64,000 nucleotides of DNA from Brachionus plicatilis. Taxonomy: Eukaryota > Rotifera > Eurotatoria > Ploima > Brachionidae. Under the pieces are notes generated by a model. It was not told the origin of the DNA and ran no database searches. It was given only the letters and a program-made list of their open reading frames with translations. Numbering within the stretch: the stretch's first letter is position 1; each line of letters begins with the position of its first letter. The position numbers and the translations under genes are program-made. The stretch covers positions 296,182 to 360,181 of the forward strand of contig QEOQ01000522.1 in assembly GCA_010279815.1 (NCBI GenBank), read 5' to 3'. Positions 44,820 through 56,042 of this stretch are shown here, piece after piece.

Positions 44820-46337
44820 AGAAATTTAAGAAATTTTTTTACAAATTTCTGAATGTAGACTGGTGATTAATTTATAAATATATATTTTTTTGAGCTTTTA
44901 AGCATTAAAAAGAGAAGCTTTTTAGTATTTTTTTTTGAAATAAATCATTATTTAAAAATTCGTTTTTTTTTCAACTGAATCTTAATAAAAAACTAAGCTC
45001 AATATTAAAAAAGTGTCTGGAACAATTTTTTAAAAATTTAATTCTCTACAAAATGATGTATTTATCAAACCATCTGATAATTCGGTTCAGAAGTTATAAC
45101 GCTTTAAACTTAAGATAAAGAAAAAAAATTTTTTTAATGATATATCGTGAAAAACACAACACAGACGCTTGAAATGTTGTGGATATTCTTAATGAGCTTC
45201 CTCGATTACCCAGAAAAGGTTAAAATTATTTTTTGGAAGTTTCGTTGTCCAAAATATCGAAATTGTCTAAAATATGTGTAAAATTAAAAGAAAGTAAAAA
45301 TTAGAAGGTCAATGTGAAATATTTAGGAAACAAACTCGAAATAAAGTTGACACTAAACAATGGTATCTTTTCTTATTATTTAAAAAATAAAAATGTTAAA
45401 AAAGTTTGTCAATTATCAACATTTTAAAAAAGAGTTTAGCGCCTTCTTTAACATCATTTGTCTTTTTTCTTTTTCTTTTAGTTTTTAACTTATCTAATTA
45501 ATTGTAAGATTTTATCTTTAAAATTAATTTTTTATCTAATTTTTTAATTTTATTTTAATTAAAATTCTGAAGTGACTTTATTTCAACACAGATACACAAA
45601 TAATAATGTCTCTATAAATTTCTTTTTCTATATATCTCTTTTTAATTTTCTTTTATTTTCTTTTAACTTTTAACTTTATTTTGATTTTTTTAATGAGATT
45701 TAGATTGGGCATTAAAAAAAATCATATGTTAAAATATATAAATAGCTTCTCTTAATAAAAAAAATATTAGCTTAAATCAAAAATATATAAAATTAAAATA
45801 TAGAAGTTCTTTGATAAAAAAATTGACTTAAAATTAACCTCTGTCTTAATAGTTGATGAAATAAAAAAGCTTTGTAGTTTAGGGTTAAACTCAAATAAAA
45901 TTATTTTATATCACAACATGGTTTAATAAATTAAAAAGAAGATTTTCTCTACTTAATCTAAATAAACTCTAACTAAAACTAAAATTCAACATTAATATAA
46001 AAAGAGAGAGAGACAGGCCTGGGGCACATGGAGTGTTACAGTAGCTTATTTAAATATTGTAATTTTTTTATTTTATTTGAATTTTTAATAAACAAGATTA
46101 ATATTAATTGGAAAAATCGATCACGGAAAATTATTGTGCAAAAATTAATTGATTTAAAATTAAAAGAAAACAGTTAAAAATTTATTTTTTCTTAGCATTA
46201 CTACCTTTTCTTTCATTTTAGAATATTTCAGCATTCAGAAGTTTAATTTTTTTTTAATTTAAAGATTAGATTCTTAAAGACTGTGAGTATTTAAATTTTT
46301 TATTAATTGTTTGGCAAGCTTAAAAGTTTAAAAGGCT
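44820..46337. other. AT-rich non-coding stretch
   Basis: No gene or repeat family recognised. Confidence 0.5.
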
Positions 46338-46345
46338 ATTTTGAC

Positions 46346-46941
46346 GGGTCTAGTGGAAAATGTGAACAATTGTTCACAAAAAAATGTGACCATGAGTATC
46401 AAGTTCACATAATCTCTGGTCACATATTTAGTGACCAAAATAGATAAATAAAAAAATTTTTCGAGTCCAGTTTTTATTTTTTGTGAACATTAATTTTAGA
46501 ATAAAAGTTTAATTTTAAATGCAAATAAAAAAAAAAGATAAATTCCGATTCCTTTTTTGATTAGTTTTTATGTTTTTTTGCCATATGCAACTTTACACCC
46601 TTGATGTTTTTCATTAATTCTCCACATAAATCACACGGTACAGGGTTTGCATGTTTGCTGAGTGCTGTTTTTACTACATTCAAAGTTTCTTGAGAAGTAG
46701 TAATTTCAGTCATTGCTTTTTCACGATAATGTATTAAGAGATTTTCACGATAATCTCTTAATTCCTTATCTATTGTAATTAAATTCTCACTAAAATTTGG
46801 TAAACATTTTTTTTTATGTGACCAGCTTATGGTCACCAAATATGTGACCAGAAATTATGTGAACAAAGCGTTCACATCTTGGACTTGATACTCATGGTCA
46901 CATTTTTTTGTGAACAATTGTTCACATTTTCCACTAGACCC
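46346..46941. mobile_element. hAT-type TIR element carrying a zinc-finger ORF, 596 bp
   Basis: Ends GGGTCTAGTGGAAAATGTGA and the exact inverse TCACATTTTCCACTAGACCC; inverted arms of about 95-110 bp. Flanked by ATTTTGAC at 46338-46345 and 46942-46949. The arms are full of TGTGAAC/TGTGACC words. The interior is mostly taken by the minus-strand ORF at 46561-46839. An 8-bp duplication suggests hAT-type mobilisation. Confidence 0.9.
46561..46839 (-). CDS. Small C2H2 zinc-finger protein inside a TIR element, 92 residues
   Basis: ATG 46839, TAA 46561. The first 75 residues are charged and probably helical (KELRDYRENLLIHYREKAMT). The C-terminus is one C2H2 finger, CDLCGELMKNIKGVKLHMAK then KH (C-x2-C-x12-H-x4-H). 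The start codon lies in the inner edge of the right terminal repeat, so the ORF belongs to the element. There are no stops in a very AT-rich setting, which argues for coding or recent loss. Fingers of this form with R/K-G-x-x-x-H occur in retroelement proteins and in transposases. It could be the preserved end of a longer transposase left by internal deletion, or a free DNA-binding protein. Confidence 0.5.
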   Translation of the reverse strand: MVTISWSHKKKCLPNFSENLITIDKELRDYRENLLIHYREKAMTEITTSQETLNVVKTALSKHANPVPCDLCGELMKNIKGVKLHMAKKHKN

Positions 46942-46949
46942 ATTTTGAC

Positions 46950-47203
46950 TATATGTCTTACCTTTCCTCATATTTTTACATGATAAAAAAAATATAGAAG
47001 TAAGCTATTCAATTGGAATAAATATCTTTGATGATTATTACAAACGAATCTAAAAACAATAAATGCTAAATAAGAATGTTATAAATTCCTTACTATAAAG
47101 TAAAACCTATGTTATTTCCCACATCGTTTTCAATAAAATGGGTTCTCTTTTTTTTTTAAATAAAGCTATTAAATTTTTTTTATATAAATTTTTTTTTAAA
47201 CAT
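46950..47203. other. AT-rich non-coding stretch
   Basis: Nothing recognised between two MITEs. Confidence 0.5.
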
Positions 47204-47212
47204 AAAAAACAT

Positions 47213-47545
47213 GGCAAGATGTTATTTGTTGTACATTTTTATATTTTTACATTTTTACATTTTTGAGAGAAGAAAAAAAAATCTCAAAATCAAAAAATCT
47301 AAAAAAATTTTCATTCAAGAAAAGTAATAATAAATTCGCAATTACTTAAAAAGGAGTTTTAGAAAAATTTAAATGTAAAAACCAAGGATAATTTTTTGAA
47401 AATCCCTTTTAATTAATTGCGAATTTATTATCACTTTTCTTGAATGAAAATTTTTTTAGATTTTTTGATTTTGATATTTTTTTTTCTTCTCTCAAAAATG
47501 TAGAAATGTAAAAATATAAAAATGTACAATAAATAACATTTTGCC
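47213..47545. mobile_element. Palindromic MITE, 333 bp, 9-bp target duplication
   Basis: Left GGCAAGATGTTATTTGTTGT and right inverse ATAAATAACATTTTGCC; arms of about 140 bp pair nearly along their whole length, with a 40-bp loop. Flanked by AAAAAACAT at 47204-47212 and 47546-47554. A 9-bp duplication is usual for Mutator-like elements, but the flank is A-rich, so 8 bp cannot be excluded. Confidence 0.85.
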
Positions 47546-47816
47546 AAAAAACATCTGTCCTTTACTTAAAATATTATTTTCTAAAAGAATTTATATTCAT
47601 GCTGCCTTGCACTTTATGTTAGAGCTGGACTGAGTCATTCTATCTCGTTGGTAATCAGGCTGGTAAGATAAATACCCAGAAGGTTTTGAATCTCGTTTTA
47701 TGGAATACCCTAAGCCTTAGCGTAATTGCTATCTTGTAACTTCTTCGGTTCTTTAACTGTCCACTTTTAAATCTTTAAATTACCTCATGTACCTTATTCA
47801 TTCTAACTTTTCTTTT

Positions 47817-48160
47817 ATTGGTATTGTGAATTTCAGGTACAAAAATGAACGAAAATTCTTCCTTTTTTGCTAAATTAAAATTAAAGATGATAACATTTAT
47901 TTTAAAAAATACTGCAACATACTTTGTTGCACCTTTTTTTATCTTGAACAATTTTTCTAAGCTTAAATCGTACAATAAATAAAACATCAATTAGATTTAT
48001 ATTGACTATTGATTTAATTTACTTAAAATAAAAATTTGCAACAAAGTATGTTGCATTGTATTGCAATATTTTTTAAAATAAATTTTTTTATCTTTAATTT
48101 TAAATTGCCAAAAAAGGAAGTATTTTTATTCATTTTGCACTTGAAATTTACAATACCTCT
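47817..48160. mobile_element. Imperfect inverted-repeat element
   Basis: Left arm (GGTATTGTGAATTTCAGGTA ... AACATACTTTGTTGCA, 47820-47926) is inverted at 48036-48160 (TGCAACAAAGTATGTTGCAT ... GAAATTTACAATACC). The two arms have drifted more than those of the neighbouring MITEs. Open frames on both strands (47775-47990 -, 48036-48302 +) run along the arms and are not credited. Confidence 0.65.
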
Positions 48161-49911
48161 TTATTTTTATTTTATTTTTTATCTTTATTCAAAACTTATT
48201 TTACGAAAACTTTTAATTTTATTTTACCATTTTTATTTATCTGAAGCTTTATCTTATTTAAAATTGTTTTTATTAAAGGCGTTCATTGAAATAAATAAAT
48301 AAATAAAATTAAAGAAAATTTGTGATTTTTTACCGATTTATGCTAAAGAAATTTAGAATTTTAGTTTTTCAATTAGTTAAATACAATTTTACATAAAATT
48401 CTTTTTTTTTTAAAAAATTTTACAAATTATTTAAAAATACTTATCCAGTTAATATCTTAATAGCTGATGATGATCACAAGGAATGGGAAATGATCCGATC
48501 ATGATCCAAAATTTCGATTGATCAACATCACTGGCTCGGTCAGATAAACAAATAAATAAAAAATAATGATACAATTAAATATATCTATACTCATATTTTA
48601 TATTTTATATTATTTTTAGAATAGTTTAATAATCAAGCAGAAATTAGATTTCAATATATTCGAGTGGAGTGCATTTTACAGAGATTTTTAGGTGTAGATT
48701 GCAATTTTTTTTAATAGATTTTCTAAATAAAATTTTTTTTGTAAATTAGCAAAGGTACTTTTGTCTTTTTAAAAAATATTTTGTTGTCTAAACTTTAAAA
48801 TTCTCAATTTTTGCTAGTTTCTCAAATTAAGCTTTTTTGTAACTACAAATTTGAAAATTTTATAGCAAAAATGAAACTATTTCCCGAGCTAAAAGTTTGA
48901 CAAATCTTGTGACTTATCAAAAGATATTTTTTTGATAATTTTTAACAAAAACAATCAGAATAATTGTCTTATTTGCTGGTTCAAAGAATGAAGTCCTTAG
49001 TACGACACTGTCTCCGCTTGACTTAATAATGGTTGGCAAGGCCTTGGCAAGCGAAACAGCTGCATACACAAACACCATAGTCAAATAATTTCAAAGGAAG
49101 GCCAATTCCTTAATTTAAAAGGTGTAATTAGAAAAATGGTTCAAATTAATTTTATTTGTTAAATCTAAATGAAGTAATTTGTCATGCCTGGTTTGAGCTA
49201 ATTTAAGTAACGTGATCTAAATTATTTTTTAAACAAGCAAAAAAAGGAAAGCTTGTTGTGTCATTTAAAAATTTGAATTGTAATAGCGGCTCCAGCTAAA
49301 GGGAACACAACTTAGTTCATAAATATTGTGTCCAAAAATCGAGATCATATTTTGTAATTACACCAGCTCTATTTAAAATTATAATAATTTAATATTAGCT
49401 CACGCACTCTCTCACGCTACTTGTTCAACGTTTATATAAAACTATCCACCATGACTAATTATTGATATTTTTATATTTATATTTTTTTTTAATTAAACAA
49501 AGAAAAATCTTCCCAAAACTGGGTTAAACTATTTTTATGCATAGAATAAAAAATGCGTAATTTTGTGCCATAGTGCGTTTCACTCCCAAATTCAACTTTT
49601 AAAAATTCATCTCATATTTTCAATTAACACATTCTAAATTTTAATAATTTATATTTTTTTTTTAGATTTTTAAAATCAAAAAACAAACAAACAAGCAAAC
49701 AACTAATGTGAAAAATTCCGCAAACAAACACAATTAAACTGAACGATCAGGGAATCTGGAACCTAAAATTCTACGAGCATAAATTAGCAGTGCTATTTGA
49801 TTACCTTTCTGGCAAATCAAGTTGGAAACAGCCAAGTGTGGCAGAAAACTTCGCACTCATTAAAAAAATAAAAAAATAAAAAAAAAAGAAAAAAAAATAT
49901 TTTTTTATTCA
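48161..49911. other. AT-rich region upstream of TBC1D24
   Basis: No second gene. Around 48460-48530 several TGATC words cluster. From 49700 to 49860 the DNA is less AT-rich and may be a 5' UTR exon (an acceptor-like TTTTTTTTTAG at about 49666). No TATA box can be singled out. Confidence 0.4.
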
Positions 49912-49971
49912 TAGATAGTGAAAAACAATCAAGAAGTGAGAAAAAAAAAGAAAGAAAGAAAAAAACAAGTA

Positions 49972-51801
49972 ATGATTGTACTCGACAAGAAAGAAGTGAG
50001 TTGTGTGAACTGGAGCCTGGTGCAAAAAGACAAATTTCCGGACGAGTACACGAACGTGAATGTGCGCGAAGACCTCGACCTGCTCTTCCAGGACCAAATC
50101 GATCAGGCCAAGCTAAAAGAAATATTTCGGTCATCTAGCCGGGAGCCCAACCAAGCAGTGCGCAAGTTTCTGTGGAAGCGCATCCTTCTGCCGGCCGACT
50201 CGAGCCAAACGGCGCTCACCATGCACAAGTACGCCCAAAAAATATCCGTGCTGTTCGGCAAGCACCTAAAGCTGAGGGCCGAGCTGCCCGACTTTGTCGA
50301 CCGCGACCACCTCTGCTTCTACTACCTGAACGAGTCGGGCAAAGAGGCGGTGTGCCGCCTGCTCAACGTGCTCGCCACCGTCCACCCGGACATCACGTTC
50401 GCGCCGCTCCTCGCGCCCCTCGCCAGCCTCTTCCTGCACTACATGAGCGAGCCCGAGTGCTTCGCGTGCCTCCTCTCCGTCATCGAGTCCAACAACAAAA
50501 TCACCCAGACCGACATCCACTGGATCACCACCAACTACGTGTTCCGCCGCTTCGCCCACAAGTACGCGGCGGCCGCCCTCGACCGCCTGCTCGACGGCCT
50601 GTACGCCCGCGGCCCCGGCCTCCTCGACCACTGGCAATGGTGGCTCTTCGAACACCTGCCCTTCCACTACGTCCTCAACATAGTCGACTGTTTTTTGCTC
50701 GAGGGCCAAAAGGTCCTCTACCGCTTCGGCCTCGCCGTCCTCGACTCCCACTACAAGGCGGCCGGCGGCGCCGAGCCCGTCCGCCACTTTTGCGCCAAAA
50801 TGCCCGTTCCCTACGAGCGTCTCATGCGCACCGCTTTCGGCTACCGTAACATGAGCCGCAAGGACATAGACCACGTGTTCCAGTGCGAAGAAAAGGCCAT
50901 CAAAAAGATGCGCTCGAACAACAGCGAGAACGGCCGCCTGCCCGTCGACTACAAAAAAAAAATCTACTCGGCCATATTGGCGCCCTTCATCAAGTCCCAT
51001 CTCATCCAGGACCTCGAGCACGGCCAGCGCCACCTCACCGCTCTCTCGCTCAACCCAAAGTCGGCCGCCGGCGCCGCCCCCTCCGCCAAGAGCTCGTCGT
51101 GGACCGAGCCGTTCAAAAAGCTCGTCTCGCCGTCCAAAAAGTGGTACCTGAGCTCGCCGGCCGCCTCCTCCCACTCCTTTCATCATCACCATCATCACGC
51201 GCACAGCCATCCCAGTCTGCCCTCGTTCTCCGTCGAGACCATTGGCTCCAGTGTGCTCAGTCCCGAGCAAATAGCGAGCGTGTGGCGATGGCTGCCCAGC
51301 CGCTTTCAAATACTCGAGCTCCAGCTCACCTACTCCACCAATACGCACGGCTGTCGACTAATGACCTTGTTCGACAAAATCGAGTTCTATCAGTCGACCA
51401 TTTTGGTCATCAAAACGACCACTAATTCGGTGTTTGGCGCGTTCTGCGCGACGCCCTGGTCCGAGCGCGTATCTAGGCAGCGCACGTTCACACCAAGATT
51501 TTTTGGCAATGGCGAAACTTTTTTGTTCGAGTTGGCGCCGCGCGTTCACAAGTACGAGTGGGTGGGCAAAGGCAGCAAGGGCGAGACGAGCAGCGCCCAG
51601 GAGATGTTCTTGTATGCGGACAGTGATAAGCTGGTGGTGGGCGGTGGATGCGAAAAGGCCGTCGGCTTGTTGGTCAATAGTGATTTGATTTATGGACGGA
51701 GTGGCGCTTGCGAGACGTTCGACAATCGCACTCTCGGCACCGAGGCAGACTTTGAAATAGCCGTGCTCGAAGTGCTCACCTTCAAATCGGCTGAGAACTA
51801 G
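49972..51801 (+). CDS. TBC1D24: TBC1D24/Skywalker-type TBC-TLDc protein
   Basis: 609 residues. ATG 49972 is the first in-frame AUG after the stop at 49912; the frame also extends 18 codons upstream from a GTG, which is not a likely animal start. Residues about 60-290 are a TBC (Rab-GAP-like) domain, with LLNVLATVHPDITFAPLLAP, QWWLFEHLPFHYVLNIVDCF and LEGQKVLYRFGLAVL typical of TBC1D24. The usual catalytic Arg/Gln fingers are not obvious, as in that family. A Ser/His-rich linker holds HHHHHHAHSH near residue 405. Residues 430-605 are a TLDc domain ending DLIYGRSGACETFDNRTLG then FEIAVLEVLTF. The family acts with ARF6/Rab35 and phosphoinositides in synaptic vesicle traffic and oxidative-stress resistance. 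The frame has no introns and is strongly GC-rich. Length is close to the family's 550-590. TAG stop at 51799. Confidence 0.95.
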   Translation: MIVLDKKEVSCVNWSLVQKDKFPDEYTNVNVREDLDLLFQDQIDQAKLKEIFRSSSREPNQAVRKFLWKRILLPADSSQTALTMHKYAQKISVLFGKHLKLRAELPDFVDRDHLCFYYLNESGKEAVCRLLNVLATVHPDITFAPLLAPLASLFLHYMSEPECFACLLSVIESNNKITQTDIHWITTNYVFRRFAHKYAAAALDRLLDGLYARGPGLLDHWQWWLFEHLPFHYVLNIVDCFLLEGQKVLYRFGLAVLDSHYKAAGGAEPVRHFCAKMPVPYERLMRTAFGYRNMSRKDIDHVFQCEEKAIKKMRSNNSENGRLPVDYKKKIYSAILAPFIKSHLIQDLEHGQRHLTALSLNPKSAAGAAPSAKSSSWTEPFKKLVSPSKKWYLSSPAASSHSFHHHHHHAHSHPSLPSFSVETIGSSVLSPEQIASVWRWLPSRFQILELQLTYSTNTHGCRLMTLFDKIEFYQSTILVIKTTTNSVFGAFCATPWSERVSRQRTFTPRFFGNGETFLFELAPRVHKYEWVGKGSKGETSSAQEMFLYADSDKLVVGGGCEKAVGLLVNSDLIYGRSGACETFDNRTLGTEADFEIAVLEVLTFKSAEN

Positions 51802-51825
51802 CTTCTTATTTTTTTTTTTTTCTTT

Positions 51826-52803
51826 NNNNNNNNNNNNNNNNNNNNNNNNNNNNNNNNNNNNNNNNNNNNNNNNNNNNNNNNNNNNNNNNNNNNNNNNNNN
51901 NNNNNNNNNNNNNNNNNNNNNNNNNNNNNNNNNNNNNNNNNNNNNNNNNNNNNNNNNNNNNNNNNNNNNNNNNNNNNNNNNNNNNNNNNNNNNNNNNNNN
52001 NNNNNNNNNNNNNNNNNNNNNNNNNNNNNNNNNNNNNNNNNNNNNNNNNNNNNNNNNNNNNNNNNNNNNNNNNNNNNNNNNNNNNNNNNNNNNNNNNNNN
52101 NNNNNNNNNNNNNNNNNNNNNNNNNNNNNNNNNNNNNNNNNNNNNNNNNNNNNNNNNNNNNNNNNNNNNNNNNNNNNNNNNNNNNNNNNNNNNNNNNNNN
52201 NNNNNNNNNNNNNNNNNNNNNNNNNNNNNNNNNNNNNNNNNNNNNNNNNNNNNNNNNNNNNNNNNNNNNNNNNNNNNNNNNNNNNNNNNNNNNNNNNNNN
52301 NNNNNNNNNNNNNNNNNNNNNNNNNNNNNNNNNNNNNNNNNNNNNNNNNNNNNNNNNNNNNNNNNNNNNNNNNNNNNNNNNNNNNNNNNNNNNNNNNNNN
52401 NNNNNNNNNNNNNNNNNNNNNNNNNNNNNNNNNNNNNNNNNNNNNNNNNNNNNNNNNNNNNNNNNNNNNNNNNNNNNNNNNNNNNNNNNNNNNNNNNNNN
52501 NNNNNNNNNNNNNNNNNNNNNNNNNNNNNNNNNNNNNNNNNNNNNNNNNNNNNNNNNNNNNNNNNNNNNNNNNNNNNNNNNNNNNNNNNNNNNNNNNNNN
52601 NNNNNNNNNNNNNNNNNNNNNNNNNNNNNNNNNNNNNNNNNNNNNNNNNNNNNNNNNNNNNNNNNNNNNNNNNNNNNNNNNNNNNNNNNNNNNNNNNNNN
52701 NNNNNNNNNNNNNNNNNNNNNNNNNNNNNNNNNNNNNNNNNNNNNNNNNNNNNNNNNNNNNNNNNNNNNNNNNNNNNNNNNNNNNNNNNNNNNNNNNNNN
52801 NNN
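51826..52803. other. Assembly gap (N)
   Basis: 978 undetermined bases, starting 24 bp after the TBC1D24 stop codon in a T-run. The 3' UTR of TBC1D24 is hidden here. Confidence 1.
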
Positions 52804-54330
52804 AAATAAAAATTTTTATAAAATTTAAATAAAAAATTTTTTTTTTAAATTTAATTATGAAAAAACAAGCATCAAACTTGATTTTTAAAATAAATTCACA
52901 TTTTTAAATTAACTAAGTAATTTTATGAAATGTAAGTCATTTTTATATTCATTTAGTAAAATTGGTAAAAAATCAGTAATTTTAGTTAATGTATTAGCAC
53001 ACGCCAAAAAAAAATTTAAATAAGATAAGTTTTTTAAGAAGATGGTTTTTTAGACCAAAAATCATAGAAAAACGTTTCATATGGAAAAGAAAGAAAAATG
53101 CCAATAAAAATGGTGAACAGAGTGAACCTACAATTAAAAGGACTGCTTTTTTGACTTTGAACAAAATTTCCAGTTTTTAATTGTTTTTTTTTTTAATAGA
53201 AAAAATTAATAAATTGACTTTACAAAGATTAAAAATGATTTTTTTCAGTTTTTTGAGCAGAAGATTTTTTTACACCAAGAATCATAGAAAAACACTTTTA
53301 CGTTCCATGTGGAGAAGAAAGTGAATAATGAATAATCCTATTTAATTTGTTTTAAGGCACTAATTCGCGATTTTTATCTCCAAAAATTTTAATCATAACC
53401 CTTATCGATTATTTATTTAATAATTTTTTTTATATATTACCTACTTTTGAATCCTTTTTCAACCATGATAATAAAAATTTACCTTTGTTGAAAATTACAA
53501 TAAAGTAAAAATTAAAGATAAAATTAAATGATCCGTACAAATAGCCCCAAATCTATCTTTTAATTCATTATTTCGCTTTATAATTTTACTATAAGGTGAG
53601 ATGGTAAAATTATTAGCCTAACAAATCAATAAGTGTTTTTATTTATTTTTTACTCTTAGAATAAAGACAAAAATTAGAACAATGGTTTACTTTTAAGTTT
53701 TATTTTATTTCGAATTTAGCTCGAAAGTTTTTTAAGTTTATTCCAGAAGAAATTCGAAATTATTCTAAGAATAAAAGCAAGCTTTTGCGCTAACTCTTAG
53801 TTTAGAGAAAGAAGTCAAGGTTTATTCAAAAAAATAATAAAAAAAATTTATAACATGGCTTCGATGGTATTAGTTCAATTTAGGATAAACCCAAATTTTG
53901 ACATTATTCCAAGAATAGTGGTCAGAAGTTAACGGTATTTTATTTGAATAGATTAATAAATTTATAATAATAACGAATTAATAACCAATTAAAAATTTTT
54001 TATTTGGAGAAGGATATTTTTAAGGACTATTACATTGGACTAAATACTGTTCGATATGGACAAAAATAAAGGTTCATTTTCAATTCACCTAATCAAAAAA
54101 TTGTTCTTCATTTATGATATTTTATCTAGAAAAAAAAATTAATGTTTTTTAATAAAATATTTGCAATTCAATTTATTTCAAAAATATAAAAAAAAAAATT
54201 AAGTTGTTAATTAAATTTAGTTGGTTAGAGTAAGTAAAATCTTCCAAACATATTAATCTAAGTATTCCAAAATTAAAAATTTGAAGGGTGATAAATTAAT
54301 TATAATTTTCTTTAATTTTAATTATTATGT
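52804..54330. other. AT-rich stretch with a diverged tandem pair
   Basis: 53036-53100 and 53260-53335 are diverged direct repeats (AGAAGAT...TT-TTA-ACCAA...ATCATAGAAAAAC) about 225 bp apart. No gene recognised. Confidence 0.5.
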
Positions 54331-55293
54331 CTTAAGGCAAAGACTTAAGAAGGTAGAGAAGTTGGGTTTTTTGGATTGTTGAAAGTCATCATTCTTTTCG
54401 ACCGGTTGTCTAAACTCCGGCCAAGTCATTGCAGTCTTGAGATTTACTTCCTTGTTAGCAGAAATTCAATACTTTCCGAGTTTGATTCTTCTAGCAGATC
54501 TTCGATGTTTGAATTCATATCCGTCAGATGATTTTGTCACAGCTAGAATAGTAGCTTCTGGCGTCTCTTCTTCTTGGACGTTTTCCTTTTCCTCCGTGAT
54601 GGCATCTAAAGTTGGAAAAAGTTTTGATTATATTTTTTACCTTCATAATCAATCTAATGCTTTTCCTATTCAATTCTTAGATCTGGGATGTCCAAAAGGT
54701 CCCTCATTTGGGAATTAAAGAGTTCTTGATCGACGTCACCGATTTCTGTTCTGATGGTAGGTGGAATGGGATTATCAGCGAGTGAAACTTCATCCACATG
54801 AACATCTGGATTTGCGGTAGACATCCTTTGCTTTTTTGCAAAAAACTTGTCTTTTTAAGGAAAGTCAGAAACGTGTTTCTTCAGACTTCACCAATAGTTC
54901 TTCTTGATTGTTGTATCGAAAACTGTTTTCTAAGGGGTGAACCATCTATACATGTATTATTAGCTTGTTTAGCAGTCTTCCTGAATCATATTCTAGTCTG
55001 AAGAAGGATTTAAAAGTTATCCAGTTATACACATACTCGTTCCGACTTTGGGGGATATGGCATCTGCTGGGTTTCCTTCACTGGTGATATACACGGGAGT
55101 GACCTGGGTTAAGAAGTTCCATTGTCCTTTAAAATATCGGATAAGCTAGGTTACTTAAAGATGATGATGCATTGTATTTCATTCTTTTCTTCATAATGTA
55201 GCGGTCGCCCCTTGATTGTCAATCTGGCAGATGATTGAGACATTATCGTCTTTTGCGTGGTCACATATGTGTTTCAAAGCTATAAGGACAGTG
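54331..55293 (-). pseudogene. Retroelement pol fragment with RNase H-like segment
   Basis: On the minus strand from 55293 a frame reads ETITVLIALKHICDHAKDDN then VSIICQIDNQGATATL, and after stops VTPVYITSEGNPADAIS. The layout (variable-region helix, I/V-x-x-x-D-N-x-x-A, then V-x-x-S-E-x-N-P-A-D-x-x-S-R) fits the RNase H or post-RT region of LTR or DIRS-like retroelements. Further downstream (54815-54660) is an acidic stretch, STANPDVHVDEVSLADNPIP. Many stops. One CGACGTCA lies at 54731. The clade is not decided. The C-block MITE at 55295 sits at its upstream edge. Confidence 0.45.
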
Positions 55294-55294
55294 A

Positions 55295-55860
55295 TTGTTT
55301 CGGCATTTTATGAATTTTCTTCCTCTAAATTTTCCTCCCTTTTTTTGTTCCCCTTTTTTTTCCCCCGTAAATTTTTCCCCTTTTTTTGTTTTCCCCTTTA
55401 ATGAAATTCCCCTTTTTAGAACAAAAATTGATTAGCCAATAAAAAAATTTATATAAAAGAAATGATTTCTCCAGCGAGTCTTTTTAATTAAGTTTGTCGC
55501 TTTTCGATGTAGCTTATAGTTATCATAAACTACAAATTTCTTTTCGGGGTCTAAATATTCGATAGTATCCATTCTGATTTTCCAAGAGTTTTAAAGAGAT
55601 TATACGATTTAACATTGTTTTATACTTTTTATATCAAGTTATTTTTAGGAGTAAATATTAATTAATTGAATTAGCACAAAGGTTTTTATCAGGAAGTCCT
55701 AATTATTAAAGATGTATATGTTGCTTTTTTAAACTTTTTTTTTATCGGAATCGGAAAACTATAAAGTGTTTTTTAAAAAAATAATTTTTTTATTTTTCGC
55801 TTTTTTTCAACTAAATTACTCAAAAATGTTTAAAGATGATAAATTTTTTTATTGGCAGAT
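55295..55860. mobile_element. Second copy of the C-block MITE, right end missing
   Basis: Starts CGGCATTTTATGAATTTTC followed by C-blocks (CCTCC, CCCC, CCCCC, CCCC, CCCC, CCCC) to about 55412. It resumes similarity to 41200-41410 over 55635-55850 (GAGTAAATATTAATTAATTG, AAACTATAAAGTGTTTTTTA). The G-block end of the 40869-41540 copy is not present, so this copy is truncated or recombined. Confidence 0.8.
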
Positions 55861-56042
55861 TTTTTTTTGATTCTCTTTATGGAAATGCCTTTTTTAAGGT
55901 CCTTTCTCTTGATTTTTGTGTTCTTTAAGTTTTCTTAGTAGTTTTAAGAGATTAGTTCTCTAGATTTTCTTTTGGATTTATCTTTTCTATAATTACCTTT
56001 TTTATTTATTCGATGCTTTCATCACTGTTTAGGTTATTCAAA

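Noticed and set aside
47775..48302. Two open frames of 71 and 88 codons
   Set aside because: They lie on the opposite arms of one inverted repeat and mirror each other, so they are not separate genes.
49918..49971. Eighteen-codon N-terminal extension of TBC1D24
   Set aside because: It begins with GTG and is a low-complexity Lys/Glu run; the first AUG is at 49972.
50266..51348. 360-codon open frame on the minus strand across TBC1D24
   Set aside because: It is antisense to a clearly conserved TBC-TLDc gene. The long frame is a by-product of GC-rich codons, which contain few stops in other frames. Same for the plus-strand frames 50172-50849 and 50883-51425.
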